Assembly (NCBI RefSeq): GCF_050483325.1
Contig: NZ_JBCMYF010000017.1
Coordinates: 62,001 to 126,000, forward strand
Source of the DNA: Bacillus_P idriensis_A
Lineage (GTDB): Bacteria; Bacillota; Bacilli; Bacillales; Bacillaceae
Length of the DNA: 64,000 nucleotides
Direction: 5' to 3'
Shown piece by piece: positions 35,651-44,558 of this stretch (positions within the stretch are counted from its first letter, which is position 1; each line of letters begins with the position of its first letter). A model generated the notes under the pieces. That model was not told the DNA's origin and searched no databases. It saw only the letters and a list, made by a program, of their open reading frames with translations. A program made the position numbers and the translations under genes.

Positions 35651-37375
35651 GTGTTAGCGGAACTTTCAATAAAAAACTTTGCAATTATCGAATCATTGAC
35701 GGTTTCCTTTGAGAAAGGGCTGACCGTCTTAACTGGAGAAACCGGGGCAGGTAAATCGATTATCATTGATGCCGTTCATTTGCTTGTCGGCGGAAGAGGC
35801 TCATCTGAATTTGTTCGTTACGGAGAGAAACGTGCTGAATTAGAGGGTCTTTTTTTACTTGATGATGAAAAACACCCCTGTATAGACAGGTGCAATGATT
35901 TTGGAATCGATACGAGCGACGGAATGATTGTTTTAAGACGCGACATTTCATCCTCGGGAAAAAGCATCTGCCGTATTAACGGGAAGCTTGTCACCATAGG
36001 GATTCTTAGAGAAATTGGACAAATGATTATTGATATTCATGGACAGCATGACAATCAGGAGCTGATGAACGAAGAAAACCACTGGAAGCTCCTCGATCAG
36101 TTCGGCTCGGGAAAAATCAATCATGCACTTGCTTCTTACAGAGAAATTTACGATACATACGCTAAGCTTGTGAAAAAAATAAAACAGCTGTCTGAAAATG
36201 AACAGGAAATGGCCCATAGGCTTGACTTGATTCAGTTTCAGCTTGAAGAAATTGAAAAAGCAGATTTAAAAATCAAAGAAGATGAAAGGCTGATGGAAGA
36301 AAAAAGCCAAATATCCAACTTTGAAAAAATATTTGAATCCCTTCAAAACAGTTATAATTCATTGCACGGCGAGCAGAGAGGCCTCGATTATATCGGTCAT
36401 TCCATGAGTCAATTAGAAGAAGTATCAGCTATAAATGAGCCGCTGAAAGAAATGTCTGAAACCATGTCAAACTGTTATTATATGCTTGAGGATTTATCTT
36501 TTCAGATACGAAATGAGCTTGATCAATTGGAATTCGATCCTGAGCGCTTGAATGAAATCGAGACACGGCTGGGGGAAATTACTCACCTTAAGAGAAAATA
36601 CGGACAGGATGTAGAAGAAATCCTCGAATACGCAGCAGCCATAGAAGAAGAAATTGACACGATTCAAAACCGCGACAGTCATTTGTTCAAGCTGAAAAAT
36701 GAGCTTGACAGCCTGGTAAAAGATCTGATCGTTGAAGCAAAAAATGTGACAGCTGTCCGGAAAAAAAGCGCCGCTGAGCTGACAAAACAAATTCAGCGGG
36801 AGCTGAAAGAACTGTATATGGAAAAAACAAAATTTGAGGTTGTTTTTGGCATAAGGGAAGGTAGCAAAGATGCGCCTGAAATTGAGGGTGTACCTGCTAA
36901 ATTTGGAGAAAATGGCGTAGATGAAACGGAATTTTACTTATCGACAAATCCTGGTGAACCATTAAAACCGCTCTCAAAAATTGCTTCCGGCGGAGAGCTC
37001 TCAAGGATTATGCTTGCCATGAAAAGCATCTTTTCAAAGCACCAGGGTGTCACATCCATTATTTTTGATGAGGTGGACACAGGTGTAAGCGGACGGGTTG
37101 CACAGGCAATTGCTGAAAAAATTTACAAAGTTTCTGTCGGGTCACAGGTCCTTTGCATAACACACCTTCCACAAGTTGCCGCAATGGCAGACACACATCT
37201 TTTTATATCAAAAGAAACGGTTAAAGGAAGAACCAAAACAAGTGTAAAACCACTTCTTGAAGAAGAAAAAATAAAAGAGGTCGGCAGGATGATCGCCGGC
37301 GTTGAAGTAACAGATTTAACAAAACAGCACGCAAAAGAGCTGCTTGCTCTTGCTGATACGGTCAAGAGCTTATAA
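35651..37375 (+). CDS. recN: DNA repair protein RecN
   Basis: A 574-residue SMC-like ATPase. Walker A TGETGAGKSIII near residue 30, long coiled-coil arms (about 160-365), signature KPLSKIASGGELSRIMLA near 440 and Walker B TSIIFDEVDTGVSGR near 468. It acts at double-strand breaks. Start is GTG 35651 (VLAELSIKNFAIIE), about 9 bases after AAGGGGGGA; the longer upstream frame lies in ahrC. Confidence 0.96.
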   Translation: MLAELSIKNFAIIESLTVSFEKGLTVLTGETGAGKSIIIDAVHLLVGGRGSSEFVRYGEKRAELEGLFLLDDEKHPCIDRCNDFGIDTSDGMIVLRRDISSSGKSICRINGKLVTIGILREIGQMIIDIHGQHDNQELMNEENHWKLLDQFGSGKINHALASYREIYDTYAKLVKKIKQLSENEQEMAHRLDLIQFQLEEIEKADLKIKEDERLMEEKSQISNFEKIFESLQNSYNSLHGEQRGLDYIGHSMSQLEEVSAINEPLKEMSETMSNCYYMLEDLSFQIRNELDQLEFDPERLNEIETRLGEITHLKRKYGQDVEEILEYAAAIEEEIDTIQNRDSHLFKLKNELDSLVKDLIVEAKNVTAVRKKSAAELTKQIQRELKELYMEKTKFEVVFGIREGSKDAPEIEGVPAKFGENGVDETEFYLSTNPGEPLKPLSKIASGGELSRIMLAMKSIFSKHQGVTSIIFDEVDTGVSGRVAQAIAEKIYKVSVGSQVLCITHLPQVAAMADTHLFISKETVKGRTKTSVKPLLEEEKIKEVGRMIAGVEVTDLTKQHAKELLALADTVKSL

Positions 37376-37403
37376 ATACTGCCATCACCGGCAGTATTTT
37401 TTT
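37375..37403 (+). terminator. Terminator after recN
   Basis: AATACTGCC and GGCAGTATT with a 6-base loop and seven T. Confidence 0.9.
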
Positions 37404-37612
37404 GCATTTTTTTACGTCAAATCAAGCATATGGGCGATTTACCGCGGCTGACCATTCAATTCGCTTCCTTATTTTTGAGCGTTACACGGGTTATACATCA
37501 AAACAGCAACATTTTCTTTTAATATCAGTTATAAATGAGCCTTCAGAAGGCAAAATTAATGAATGTAGCCGATGTATTGGTGTGGTGTAAGGAGCGAGGA
37601 GAGTGTGTATAT

Positions 37613-38902
37613 TTGGGCTTTGATAAAATTAGAAAAATAATTGGTTGTATTCTCCTTGTTTCTTTAATGAGTTTAGGATTTGTAAAACCTGTTAAAGAAT
37701 ACATTCAATTGCCAAATTCTTTAACCGTATTTGAAAATCAGCAATTATCAATGGAAACATCTCTGCAGGCTGGTGCAAAAGCTGCCGATTCAAAACAGGT
37801 TTTTTCAATTAAGACCGGTGCTGAATCCCTTCAGATTGAAGGAAAGCAAAGCGGAGTTGGTGAAATAGTATTTGATTTAGCGGGAATTCCCATCAAAAAA
37901 GTCGATGTAAAAGTGCTTGAGGATTTTAAAATCATCCCAGGCGGCCAATCAATCGGAGTGAAGCTGAATACGCTTGGTGTTCTTGTTGTAGGTCATCATC
38001 AAATTAAAACAGCAGAAGGCAAAAAGTCGCCCGGTGAAATTGCAGGTGTCAGGGTAGGAGACATTATTAAGAAAATAAATGGTTCCACTGTCGAGAGTAT
38101 GAGTGATGTAACGCCATTCATACAGGATGCCGGAAAAACAGGCAAACCGCTTGATTTAGTGATATCCAGAGAGAATAAAGAAATTGAAACAAAATTAGTT
38201 CCTTTGAAAGATGAAAATGAACGTGCTTACCGAATTGGTTTATATATACGTGATTCCGCAGCAGGAATTGGGACCATGACTTTTTATGATCCAAATTCAA
38301 AAAAATACGGAGCACTTGGACATGTTATTTCTGATATGGATACGAAAAAACCGATTGTCGTACAGGATGGGCAAGTCGTAAGATCAACAGTGACATCGAT
38401 TGAAAAAGGAAGCAACGGGAATCCCGGTGAAAAGCTTGCAAGATTTTCAAGCGATCGTCATGTAATCGGGAATATTACAAGAAACAGCCCCTTTGGAATC
38501 TTTGGAAAGCTAAATGAGGACATGGCAAATGGACTTTATGATAAGCCGATGCCAATTGCTTTATCAAACGAAGTAAAAGAAGGTCCTGCTCACATTTTAA
38601 CAGTGGTCGACAAGGACAAAGTAGAAGAATTTGATGTAGAAATCGTCAGTTCCACTCCTCAAAAATTTCCTGCGATTAAAGGGATGGTCATAAAAATTAC
38701 CGACCCGGCGCTTTTGGCAAAATCCGGAGGTATTGTTCAGGGAATGAGCGGAAGTCCTATTATTCAAAATGGAAAAGTGATCGGAGCAGTCACACATGTT
38801 TTCGTAAATGACCCAACTTCAGGCTATGGTGTTCATATTGAGTGGATGCTGAGTGAAGCGGGTATTGATATCTATCATAACGATGCAAAAAAAGCGAGCT
38901 GA
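37613..38902 (+). CDS. spoIVB: SpoIVB serine peptidase
   Basis: A 429-residue forespore protease that signals across the intermembrane space to release sigma-K processing. One N-terminal membrane segment (about 8-25), a PDZ domain (about 115-190), then the S55 peptidase domain with GALGHVISDMD (catalytic His) and GIVQGMSGSPIIQNGK (catalytic Ser). Start taken as TTG 37613 (GFDKIRKIIGCILL) about 9 bases after GGAGAG, which gives the family length; the frame is open to 37535. Confidence 0.92.
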   Translation: MGFDKIRKIIGCILLVSLMSLGFVKPVKEYIQLPNSLTVFENQQLSMETSLQAGAKAADSKQVFSIKTGAESLQIEGKQSGVGEIVFDLAGIPIKKVDVKVLEDFKIIPGGQSIGVKLNTLGVLVVGHHQIKTAEGKKSPGEIAGVRVGDIIKKINGSTVESMSDVTPFIQDAGKTGKPLDLVISRENKEIETKLVPLKDENERAYRIGLYIRDSAAGIGTMTFYDPNSKKYGALGHVISDMDTKKPIVVQDGQVVRSTVTSIEKGSNGNPGEKLARFSSDRHVIGNITRNSPFGIFGKLNEDMANGLYDKPMPIALSNEVKEGPAHILTVVDKDKVEEFDVEIVSSTPQKFPAIKGMVIKITDPALLAKSGGIVQGMSGSPIIQNGKVIGAVTHVFVNDPTSGYGVHIEWMLSEAGIDIYHNDAKKAS

Positions 38903-38907
38903 TGAAT

Positions 38908-38944
38908 TAGCTGTTGAGACAAGTTTCTTAACAGCTATTTTTTT
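38908..38944 (+). terminator. Terminator after spoIVB
   Basis: TAGCTGTT (38908-38915) with AACAGCTA (38930-38937), extra inner pairing, and seven T. Confidence 0.85.
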
Positions 38945-38992
38945 GGCTTTATTTATCGTCTATTATTAGGTAAAATAGACGAAAGAAGATTT

Positions 38993-39132
38993 TTCGACAA
39001 AACTGTTTAACTTTGGAAAAGATAAATAGCGTAAAACGTCGAAAACGGGAGCGAATTGAAGAAGAATTTAGATATTTCATTTTTTTGGTATTTTTTAAAA
39101 AAATAAGAGGAATTTTTGTTGCATTGTCGAAA
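38993..39132 (+). promoter_or_regulatory. spo0A promoter region with Spo0A boxes and sigma-H promoter
   Basis: Three Spo0A-box matches: TTCGACA (38993-38999, minus orientation), CGTCGAA (39037-39043) and TGTCGAA (39125-39131). A sigma-H promoter fits at -35 AGAGGAATT (39106-39114) and -10 GTCGAAA (39126-39132) with 11 bases between; the third box overlaps the -10. In B. subtilis spo0A is driven by sigma-H and autoregulated by Spo0A~P. Confidence 0.65.
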
Positions 39133-39203
39133 TTCTCATTTAGAATGATGTATAGAGATACTATCGATTTAAGCGGGAAATGAAGACTGAGGAGGAAGCT
39201 TAA

Positions 39204-39995
39204 TTGAAGAAAATAAAAGTGTGTGTCGTTGATGATAATCGGGAGCTTGTGGGGCTTTTGGATGAATTTATTTCAAGTCAGGAAGACATGGAAGTGCTTG
39301 GTATTGCATACAACGGACAAGAGTGTCTGAATATGTTAAAGGATAAAGATCCGGATGTTTTGGTTCTTGACATTATCATGCCTCATCTGGATGGACTGGC
39401 TGTTTTAGAAAAAGTGAGAGAGATGGAAAAATCCAAACAGCCGAATGTCATCATGCTTACAGCATTCGGGCAGGAAGATGTGACAAAGAAAGCTGTTGAT
39501 CTTGGTGCATCTTATTTCATCTTAAAACCTTTTGATATGGAAAACCTGGTTAATCACATTCGTCAAGTAAGCGGAAAATCAGCAGCTCCGATTCTTTCAA
39601 GATCAAACTCCTCTCTCAGATCCCAGTCCGAAAATAAAGGAAGAAACCTTGATGCGAACATTACGAGCATTATTCATGAAATTGGCGTTCCTGCCCACAT
39701 CAAAGGCTATTTATATTTAAGAGAAGCCATTTCGATGGTATATAACGATATCGAATTGCTTGGGTCGATTACAAAAGTGCTGTACCCTGATATTGCCAAA
39801 AAATATAACACGACAGCAAGCCGTGTCGAGCGTGCGATCCGCCATGCAATTGAAGTAGCATGGAGCCGTGGGAATATTGAATCAATTTCCTCTTTGTTCG
39901 GATATACAGTAAGCATGTCTAAAGCGAAACCGACGAATTCTGAATTCATCGCAATGGTCGCTGACAAATTGCGTTTAGAGCATAAAGCTTCTTGA
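39204..39995 (+). CDS. spo0A: Spo0A, sporulation master response regulator
   Basis: A 263-residue regulator. The receiver domain (about 1-125) has the acidic pair Asp10/Asp11, phosphorylated Asp56 (VLVLDIIMPHLDG) and Lys in YFILKPFD. The C-terminal Spo0A DNA-binding domain (about 150-263) includes TASRVERAIRHAIEVAWSRG, which reads TGTCGAA boxes. Start is TTG at 39204, 8 bases after GGAGG; B. subtilis uses GTG at the same place. Confidence 0.98.
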   Translation: MKKIKVCVVDDNRELVGLLDEFISSQEDMEVLGIAYNGQECLNMLKDKDPDVLVLDIIMPHLDGLAVLEKVREMEKSKQPNVIMLTAFGQEDVTKKAVDLGASYFILKPFDMENLVNHIRQVSGKSAAPILSRSNSSLRSQSENKGRNLDANITSIIHEIGVPAHIKGYLYLREAISMVYNDIELLGSITKVLYPDIAKKYNTTASRVERAIRHAIEVAWSRGNIESISSLFGYTVSMSKAKPTNSEFIAMVADKLRLEHKAS

Positions 39996-40029
39996 GAGAG
40001 CTAGAATCTTAGAAGCTGCATCAACATAA

Positions 40030-40064
40030 AAAAGAACCCAATCAAGTGAAAATTGGGTTCTTTT
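40030..40064. terminator. Bidirectional terminator between spo0A and the YycC-like gene
   Basis: AAAAGAACCCAAT (40030-40042) and ATTGGGTTCTTTT (40052-40064), a perfect 13-bp stem. Confidence 0.9.
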
Positions 40065-40068
40065 CTGT

Positions 40069-40215
40069 TTACTCTTCATTGTCTTTTTTATTCTGCATTT
40101 CAGCAAGCTTAGCTAAAAGGATATGCTGTGGCATATGCATAATCTGTTCAATCGGCACGTTTAGTTCTTCTGAAAGCTTTATCGCTGTTTCAGCGGATAT
40201 CGGTAGCGGTCTCAT
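40069..40215 (-). CDS. YycC-like small protein
   Basis: A 48-residue soluble protein starting at ATG 40215. The sequence MRPLPISAETAIKLSEELN and MHMPQHILLAKLAEM resembles the small YycC family of Bacillus, which has a conserved MHMPQHIL motif; I recall this family from memory. AAAGGAG lies about 12 bases before the ATG. It converges with spo0A across a shared terminator. Function unknown. Confidence 0.75.
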   Translation of the reverse strand: MRPLPISAETAIKLSEELNVPIEQIMHMPQHILLAKLAEMQNKKDNEE

Positions 40216-40262
40216 AGCTCTTCTATGCTCCTTTCTAAAAATAATGGATACAGGTGATGCAT

Positions 40263-40991
40263 ATGACTAAAATATTTGGGCACCGTGGTGCTGCAGGTAC
40301 ATATCCTGAGAATACAATGGCTTCTTTTAAAGCGGCGATTGATTGTGGTGCTGATGGAATTGAACTTGATGTTCACCTTACGAAGGATGGAGTTCCTGTT
40401 GTTATTCATGATGAAACGGTTGATCGTACAACAAATGGCAATGGTTTTGTAAAAGACTTAACTTTTTCGCAGCTTAAAACATTGGATGCATGCTGCTGCT
40501 TTCCTGATTACTCAGGGATAGCATCTGTCCCGTCTCTTGAAGAAGTGCTTTCGTGGAGCAGCACATCTAATTTTCAGGTGAATATCGAATTGAAAAACGA
40601 TCGGATTCAATATGAAAACCTTGAAGAAAAAGTGATACAGCAGATTTTCACTCATAACATGCAAAATCGCGTCATTCTCTCTTCCTTTAATCATGACAGT
40701 CTGATGACGTGTCATAGGATCTCATCTGAACTGGAAACAGCAGCCCTTATAAGCGAGAGGTTATTTGAACCATGGAATTATGCCAAAACATTTTCAGCCA
40801 GCGGAATTCATCCAATCCATTATTCGGCTGATCAGAACGTGATCTTCCAATCTCAGGCTAATGGGATTAGGGTGCGCCCGTTTACAGTCAACGATGAAAC
40901 AACAATGCGAATGCTTTTTAAATCAGAGTGTGCAGGATTTTTCACGGATTATCCTGAAAAGGCTTTATTGCTTAAAAAAGAAATAATTTGA
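40263..40991 (+). CDS. yqiK: Glycerophosphodiester phosphodiesterase YqiK
   Basis: A 242-residue GDPD-family enzyme. The catalytic HRGAAGTYPENTMASF near residue 8, ELDVHLTKDGVPVVIHDE near 40 (metal Glu/Asp and general-acid His), and NIELK near 105 are present. It hydrolyses glycerophosphodiesters to glycerol 3-phosphate. No signal peptide, so cytoplasmic. ATG 40263 gives the B. subtilis length; two codons upstream also could start. Symbol from B. subtilis position. Confidence 0.88.
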   Translation: MTKIFGHRGAAGTYPENTMASFKAAIDCGADGIELDVHLTKDGVPVVIHDETVDRTTNGNGFVKDLTFSQLKTLDACCCFPDYSGIASVPSLEEVLSWSSTSNFQVNIELKNDRIQYENLEEKVIQQIFTHNMQNRVILSSFNHDSLMTCHRISSELETAALISERLFEPWNYAKTFSASGIHPIHYSADQNVIFQSQANGIRVRPFTVNDETTMRMLFKSECAGFFTDYPEKALLLKKEII

Positions 40992-41030
40992 CCCCGTTTA
41001 TCTTAAACTAACGGGGTTCTTTTATTTTTC
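40991..41030 (+). terminator. Terminator after yqiK
   Basis: ACCCCGTT (40991-40998) and AACGGGGT (41010-41017), then TCTTTTATTTTT. It overlaps the 3' end of yqzF. Confidence 0.75.
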
Positions 41031-41257
41031 TGGAATTTTTTCTGCACTTTATTTCGTTTGCGGTCACGGTAAAAAATAAACCCTGCGACAAAACTTAATC
41101 CGCCTATAAATAAAAGCAGTCCGGCAGTGAATTGCAGCCCTAGGTTTGGAAAAGGAGCCTGAAGAATGCCAAAGAGCATATCCCGCATTAATTTAATGCC
41201 GTAGCCGGCCAAAACTCCGGGAATGACCATGATTAATAAAGCGAAAATACGTATCAT
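41003..41257 (-). CDS. yqzF: DUF2627 membrane protein YqzF
   Basis: An 84-residue protein with two membrane segments (about 3-22 and 40-63) and a basic tail (YRDRKRNKVQKK). It matches the DUF2627/YqzF family in length and in location before bkdR. AAGGGGAAAGG before the ATG. Function unknown. Confidence 0.82.
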   Translation of the reverse strand: MIRIFALLIMVIPGVLAGYGIKLMRDMLFGILQAPFPNLGLQFTAGLLLFIGGLSFVAGFIFYRDRKRNKVQKKFQKNKRTPLV

Positions 41258-41344
41258 TTTTTTATTCCTTTCCCCTTCGTCTTATTAAATTGTTCAACGA
41301 AAAAAACAATTTGTCAAGTGAACAAAAAATGATATGATAAAACC

Positions 41345-41360
41345 GTGCAAAATTTTGCAC
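41345..41360 (+). promoter_or_regulatory. Perfect 16-bp palindrome upstream of bkdR
   Basis: GTGCAAAATTTTGCAC ends 52 bases before the bkdR ATG. It resembles ACGCAATTATTTGCAC upstream of ptb, so it may be an autoregulatory BkdR site; this is inference. Confidence 0.5.
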
Positions 41361-41412
41361 AAATTATTCAAAACCATTTTTTACATATAAAAAACGATAA
41401 GGGGTTATCAAT

Positions 41413-43473
41413 ATGCAAAAGGTCTTGCTGGTAGGTGCGGGTAAAGGCGGGACAACGCTGCTAAAAATGCTCTTAGAAATAAAAGCGATGGAAATTATGG
41501 CAGTTGTGGACATTAAAGCGGATGCGCCAGGTATGCAGCTAGCAAAAAAGCTTGGCATTTTGACAAGCTCTGAATGGAAGCCGCTGCTGTCGGATCAAAT
41601 CAATATTGTGATCGAGGCAACAGGGAGCAATGAGGTATTTGAGGATCTGCTGCAGTGCAGAAGCAGAAATACGGTCATTATCCCTGGAAGTGTCGCACAT
41701 ATTATTTCCAATCTGATCAATCAGAAAGAAGATTTAATTACAGCTTTAAAAGATATTACACATAAGCATGAAACTATTTTTGATTCAACAAATGACGGCA
41801 TGATCGTCATCGATGATAAAGAACGGCTGATTCTTTTCAATAAAACGGCAGAGCGGATGACCGGGTTAAAAAAGGGAGATGTAATTGGCCGTCTTATTGA
41901 AGAGATGATTCCTTCAAGCAGACTTCCAAGGATTCTGAAAACAAAAGAAGTGGAAATGAATCAAGAACAGGTGCTTGAAAATGGCCTTAAAATTATTACG
42001 ACAAGAATCCCGATATTTGATGACTCGGGAACACTGCTCGGCGCCCTTTCCTTGTTTAAAGATATTACCGATATTGTGAACCTTGCTGAAGAAATGACGA
42101 ACTTAAAGGAGATTCAAACCCTTCTTCAAGCGATCATCCAGTCATCTGACGAGGCCATAACTGTTGTAGATGAGGAAGGACGGGGAATTTTGATCAACCC
42201 TGCCTATTCAAGAATGACTGGCCTGACTGAAGAACAAGTGCTGGGAAAGCCTGCGACGGCTGATATATCTGAGGGTGAAAGCATGCATATGAAGGTGCTT
42301 GAAACGAGAAGGCCTGTCAGAGGCGTGCGGATGAAGGTTGGCCCTGGCAAGAAAGACGTAATTGTAAATGTAGCTCCAATCATTGTTGATGGGATCCTAA
42401 AAGGAAGTGTGGGCATTATTCATGATATGTCCGAGATCCAGACTTTAACGACAGAATTGCACAGAGCAAGGCAAATTATCAGAACACTTGAAGCAAAGTA
42501 TGCTTTTGAAGATATTATCGGTGGAAGCGAAGAGATCAAACTTGCGATTGAACAGGCGAAGCTCGGGGCTAAAACACCTGCGACGGTTCTTTTGAGAGGA
42601 GAATCTGGAACAGGAAAAGAATTATTCGCCCATGCGATCCATAATGCAAGTGACCGGAAGTACAACAAATTTATCCGTGTGAATTGTGCCGCTATTTCAG
42701 AAACGCTGCTTGAAAGCGAGCTATTCGGCTATGAAGAAGGGGCTTTTTCGGGAGCAAAAAGGGGCGGAAAAAGAGGTTTTTTTGAAGAAGCCAACAAAGG
42801 GAGCATTTTTCTTGATGAAATTGGCGAGCTTTCGGCAAATGTTCAGGCAAAATTGCTCCGTGTGCTGCAGGAAAAAGAAATTGTCCGCGTCGGTTCAACG
42901 AAATCCATTCCAATCAATGTAAGAGTTATTGCTGCAACAAATATAAATATTGAAAAAGCAATGGCTGACGGCACCTTTCGTGAAGATTTGTATTACCGCT
43001 TAAATCGGTATCCGATTTCGATCCCTCCTCTCAGGAACCGGAAAAGTGATATTCCAATGCTTGCTCTGCACCTTATCAGGAAATTGAATCAGGACTATGG
43101 CAGAAGTATTGAAGGGATTGATGACTCTGCTTTGGACATGCTTGTTGCGCACAGCTGGCCCGGTAATGTAAGAGAGCTTGAAAATGTTCTAGGAAGAGCA
43201 ATGATTTTTATGAAATACAATGAAACTGAAATTTCTGCCCAGCATTTGCCCGAACTCTCACAGGATGATGAAAAAAAGTCCGGTGTAATAGCTTATTCTT
43301 TAGAAGGCAGCGATAATCGAACTCTTGCAGAATCAATCGAACAGCTAGAAGAAGTACTAATAAGAGAGGCATTGAACAAGCATCATTTTAATCGGACAAA
43401 AACCGCCCTTTCATTAGGTATTTCGCTTAGAAACCTGTATTATAAAATAGAAAAATACAATCTTGCAAAGTAA
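41413..43473 (+). CDS. bkdR: BkdR, sigma-L-dependent activator of the bkd operon
   Basis: A 686-residue enhancer-binding protein. Order: an N-terminal domain with a nucleotide-binding-like loop (VGAGKGGTTLL, about 1-115), two PAS domains (about 120-220 and 235-345), and an AAA+ domain (about 365-600) with Walker A GESGTGKELFAHAI, the sigma-54 contact loop as GAFSGA instead of GAFTGA, and Walker B GSIFLDEIGEL. A Fis-type helix-turn-helix is at the end. AAGGGG before the ATG. It should activate ptb-bkdB from the sigma-L promoter at 43554. Confidence 0.95.
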   Translation: MQKVLLVGAGKGGTTLLKMLLEIKAMEIMAVVDIKADAPGMQLAKKLGILTSSEWKPLLSDQINIVIEATGSNEVFEDLLQCRSRNTVIIPGSVAHIISNLINQKEDLITALKDITHKHETIFDSTNDGMIVIDDKERLILFNKTAERMTGLKKGDVIGRLIEEMIPSSRLPRILKTKEVEMNQEQVLENGLKIITTRIPIFDDSGTLLGALSLFKDITDIVNLAEEMTNLKEIQTLLQAIIQSSDEAITVVDEEGRGILINPAYSRMTGLTEEQVLGKPATADISEGESMHMKVLETRRPVRGVRMKVGPGKKDVIVNVAPIIVDGILKGSVGIIHDMSEIQTLTTELHRARQIIRTLEAKYAFEDIIGGSEEIKLAIEQAKLGAKTPATVLLRGESGTGKELFAHAIHNASDRKYNKFIRVNCAAISETLLESELFGYEEGAFSGAKRGGKRGFFEEANKGSIFLDEIGELSANVQAKLLRVLQEKEIVRVGSTKSIPINVRVIAATNINIEKAMADGTFREDLYYRLNRYPISIPPLRNRKSDIPMLALHLIRKLNQDYGRSIEGIDDSALDMLVAHSWPGNVRELENVLGRAMIFMKYNETEISAQHLPELSQDDEKKSGVIAYSLEGSDNRTLAESIEQLEEVLIREALNKHHFNRTKTALSLGISLRNLYYKIEKYNLAK

Positions 43474-43476
43474 TGC

Positions 43477-43492
43477 ACGCAATTATTTGCAC
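43477..43492 (+). promoter_or_regulatory. Candidate BkdR upstream activating site
   Basis: ACGCAATTATTTGCAC agrees with the bkdR palindrome in 11 of 16 positions and shares GCAA and TTTGCAC. It lies about 77 bp upstream of the sigma-L -24 element, a usual distance for an enhancer site. Another TTGCATG element follows at 43506. Confidence 0.5.
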
Positions 43493-43553
43493 GGTATGAA
43501 ACAAGTTGCATGTTTTATGCCCGCCAAAATGAAGCGTTTACAAGTTTTTATGT

Positions 43554-43569
43554 TGGCACGCTTCTTGCA
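43554..43569 (+). promoter_or_regulatory. Sigma-L (sigma-54) promoter of the bkd operon
   Basis: TGGCAC-N5-TTGCA: GG at 43555-43556 (-24) and GC at 43567-43568 (-12) with exactly 10 bases between. It is a consensus match and lies 50 bases before the ptb start. Confidence 0.92.
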
Positions 43570-43619
43570 TTATAAAATAACGGGTGCTGTGAATACATCT
43601 TGAAGGGGTTGAAAACACG

Positions 43620-44510
43620 ATGAACTTAGAAGACCTGCTAGAAAAAGCAGCCCAGCTTGAGAACAAAACCGTGGCAGTGGCCTCTGCTGAAGATCCAGAA
43701 GTGCTTGAAGCAGTATTGGAAGCTTCAGAACGGGGACTGGCAGAATTTATTTTGTTCGGAAATAAAGAAGAAATTGAAATCATGCTTCAAGAAAGAAGTG
43801 CTCATTCTGAAAAGGTTAAAATTATACATGCAAGATCTGTTGAACAAGCTGCAGAATTTGCTGTTAAAGCTGTCTTTCAAAATGAAGCGGACGTTTTAAT
43901 GAAAGGAAATGTTCCTACTGCCATTATTCTAAAGGCGGTTTTAAACAAGGAATATGGACTTCGCACAGGCAAAATTCTATCGCATGTAGCTGTTTTTGAA
44001 GTGCCGGGCTACGACAGATACACGATTGTAACAGATGCAGCGATGAATCTTGCACCAGATCTGGAGCAGAAAAAGCAGATTCTTGCAAATTCTGTCATGG
44101 TTGCAAAGAAGATTGGAATAGATCTTCCAAAAGTAGCGCCTCTTGCAGCTGTTGAAGTTATAAATCCTTCCATGCAGGCGACGCTCGATGCAGCTGCTCT
44201 CACCCAAATGAACAGAAGAGGGCAGATAAAAGACTGTATCGTTGATGGCCCGCTTGCACTTGATAATGCTGTTTCATTAGATGCTGCAGAGCATAAAGGC
44301 ATTACAAGTGAAGTCGCAGGACAGGCTGATATTCTTTTAGTACCAACCATTGAAGTTGGCAATGTTTTATATAAATCGCTTATGTATTTTGCGAACGCAA
44401 AAGTAGGAGCCATCATTGCAGGTGCAAAAGCACCGATTGTCTTAACAAGCCGTGCTGATTCAGCTGAAAGCAAGCTGTACTCTCTAGCTTTGGCGATCTG
44501 TTCTAGTTAA
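43620..44510 (+). CDS. ptb: Phosphate butyryltransferase
   Basis: A 296-residue phosphotransacylase-family enzyme that converts branched acyl-CoA and phosphate to acyl phosphate. LMKGNVPTAIILKAVLNKEYGLR near residue 98, ILSHVAVFEVPG, and VPTIEVGNVLYKSLMYFANAKVGAIIAGAKAPIVLTSRAD near the end are family hallmarks. First gene of the operon; with Buk it yields ATP from branched acyl-CoA. GAAGGGG upstream. Confidence 0.95.
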   Translation: MNLEDLLEKAAQLENKTVAVASAEDPEVLEAVLEASERGLAEFILFGNKEEIEIMLQERSAHSEKVKIIHARSVEQAAEFAVKAVFQNEADVLMKGNVPTAIILKAVLNKEYGLRTGKILSHVAVFEVPGYDRYTIVTDAAMNLAPDLEQKKQILANSVMVAKKIGIDLPKVAPLAAVEVINPSMQATLDAAALTQMNRRGQIKDCIVDGPLALDNAVSLDAAEHKGITSEVAGQADILLVPTIEVGNVLYKSLMYFANAKVGAIIAGAKAPIVLTSRADSAESKLYSLALAICSS

Positions 44511-44558
44511 GAGACAAACTCAAAATGAAATTGAAAAGAACTTTAGGAGGAATTACAC

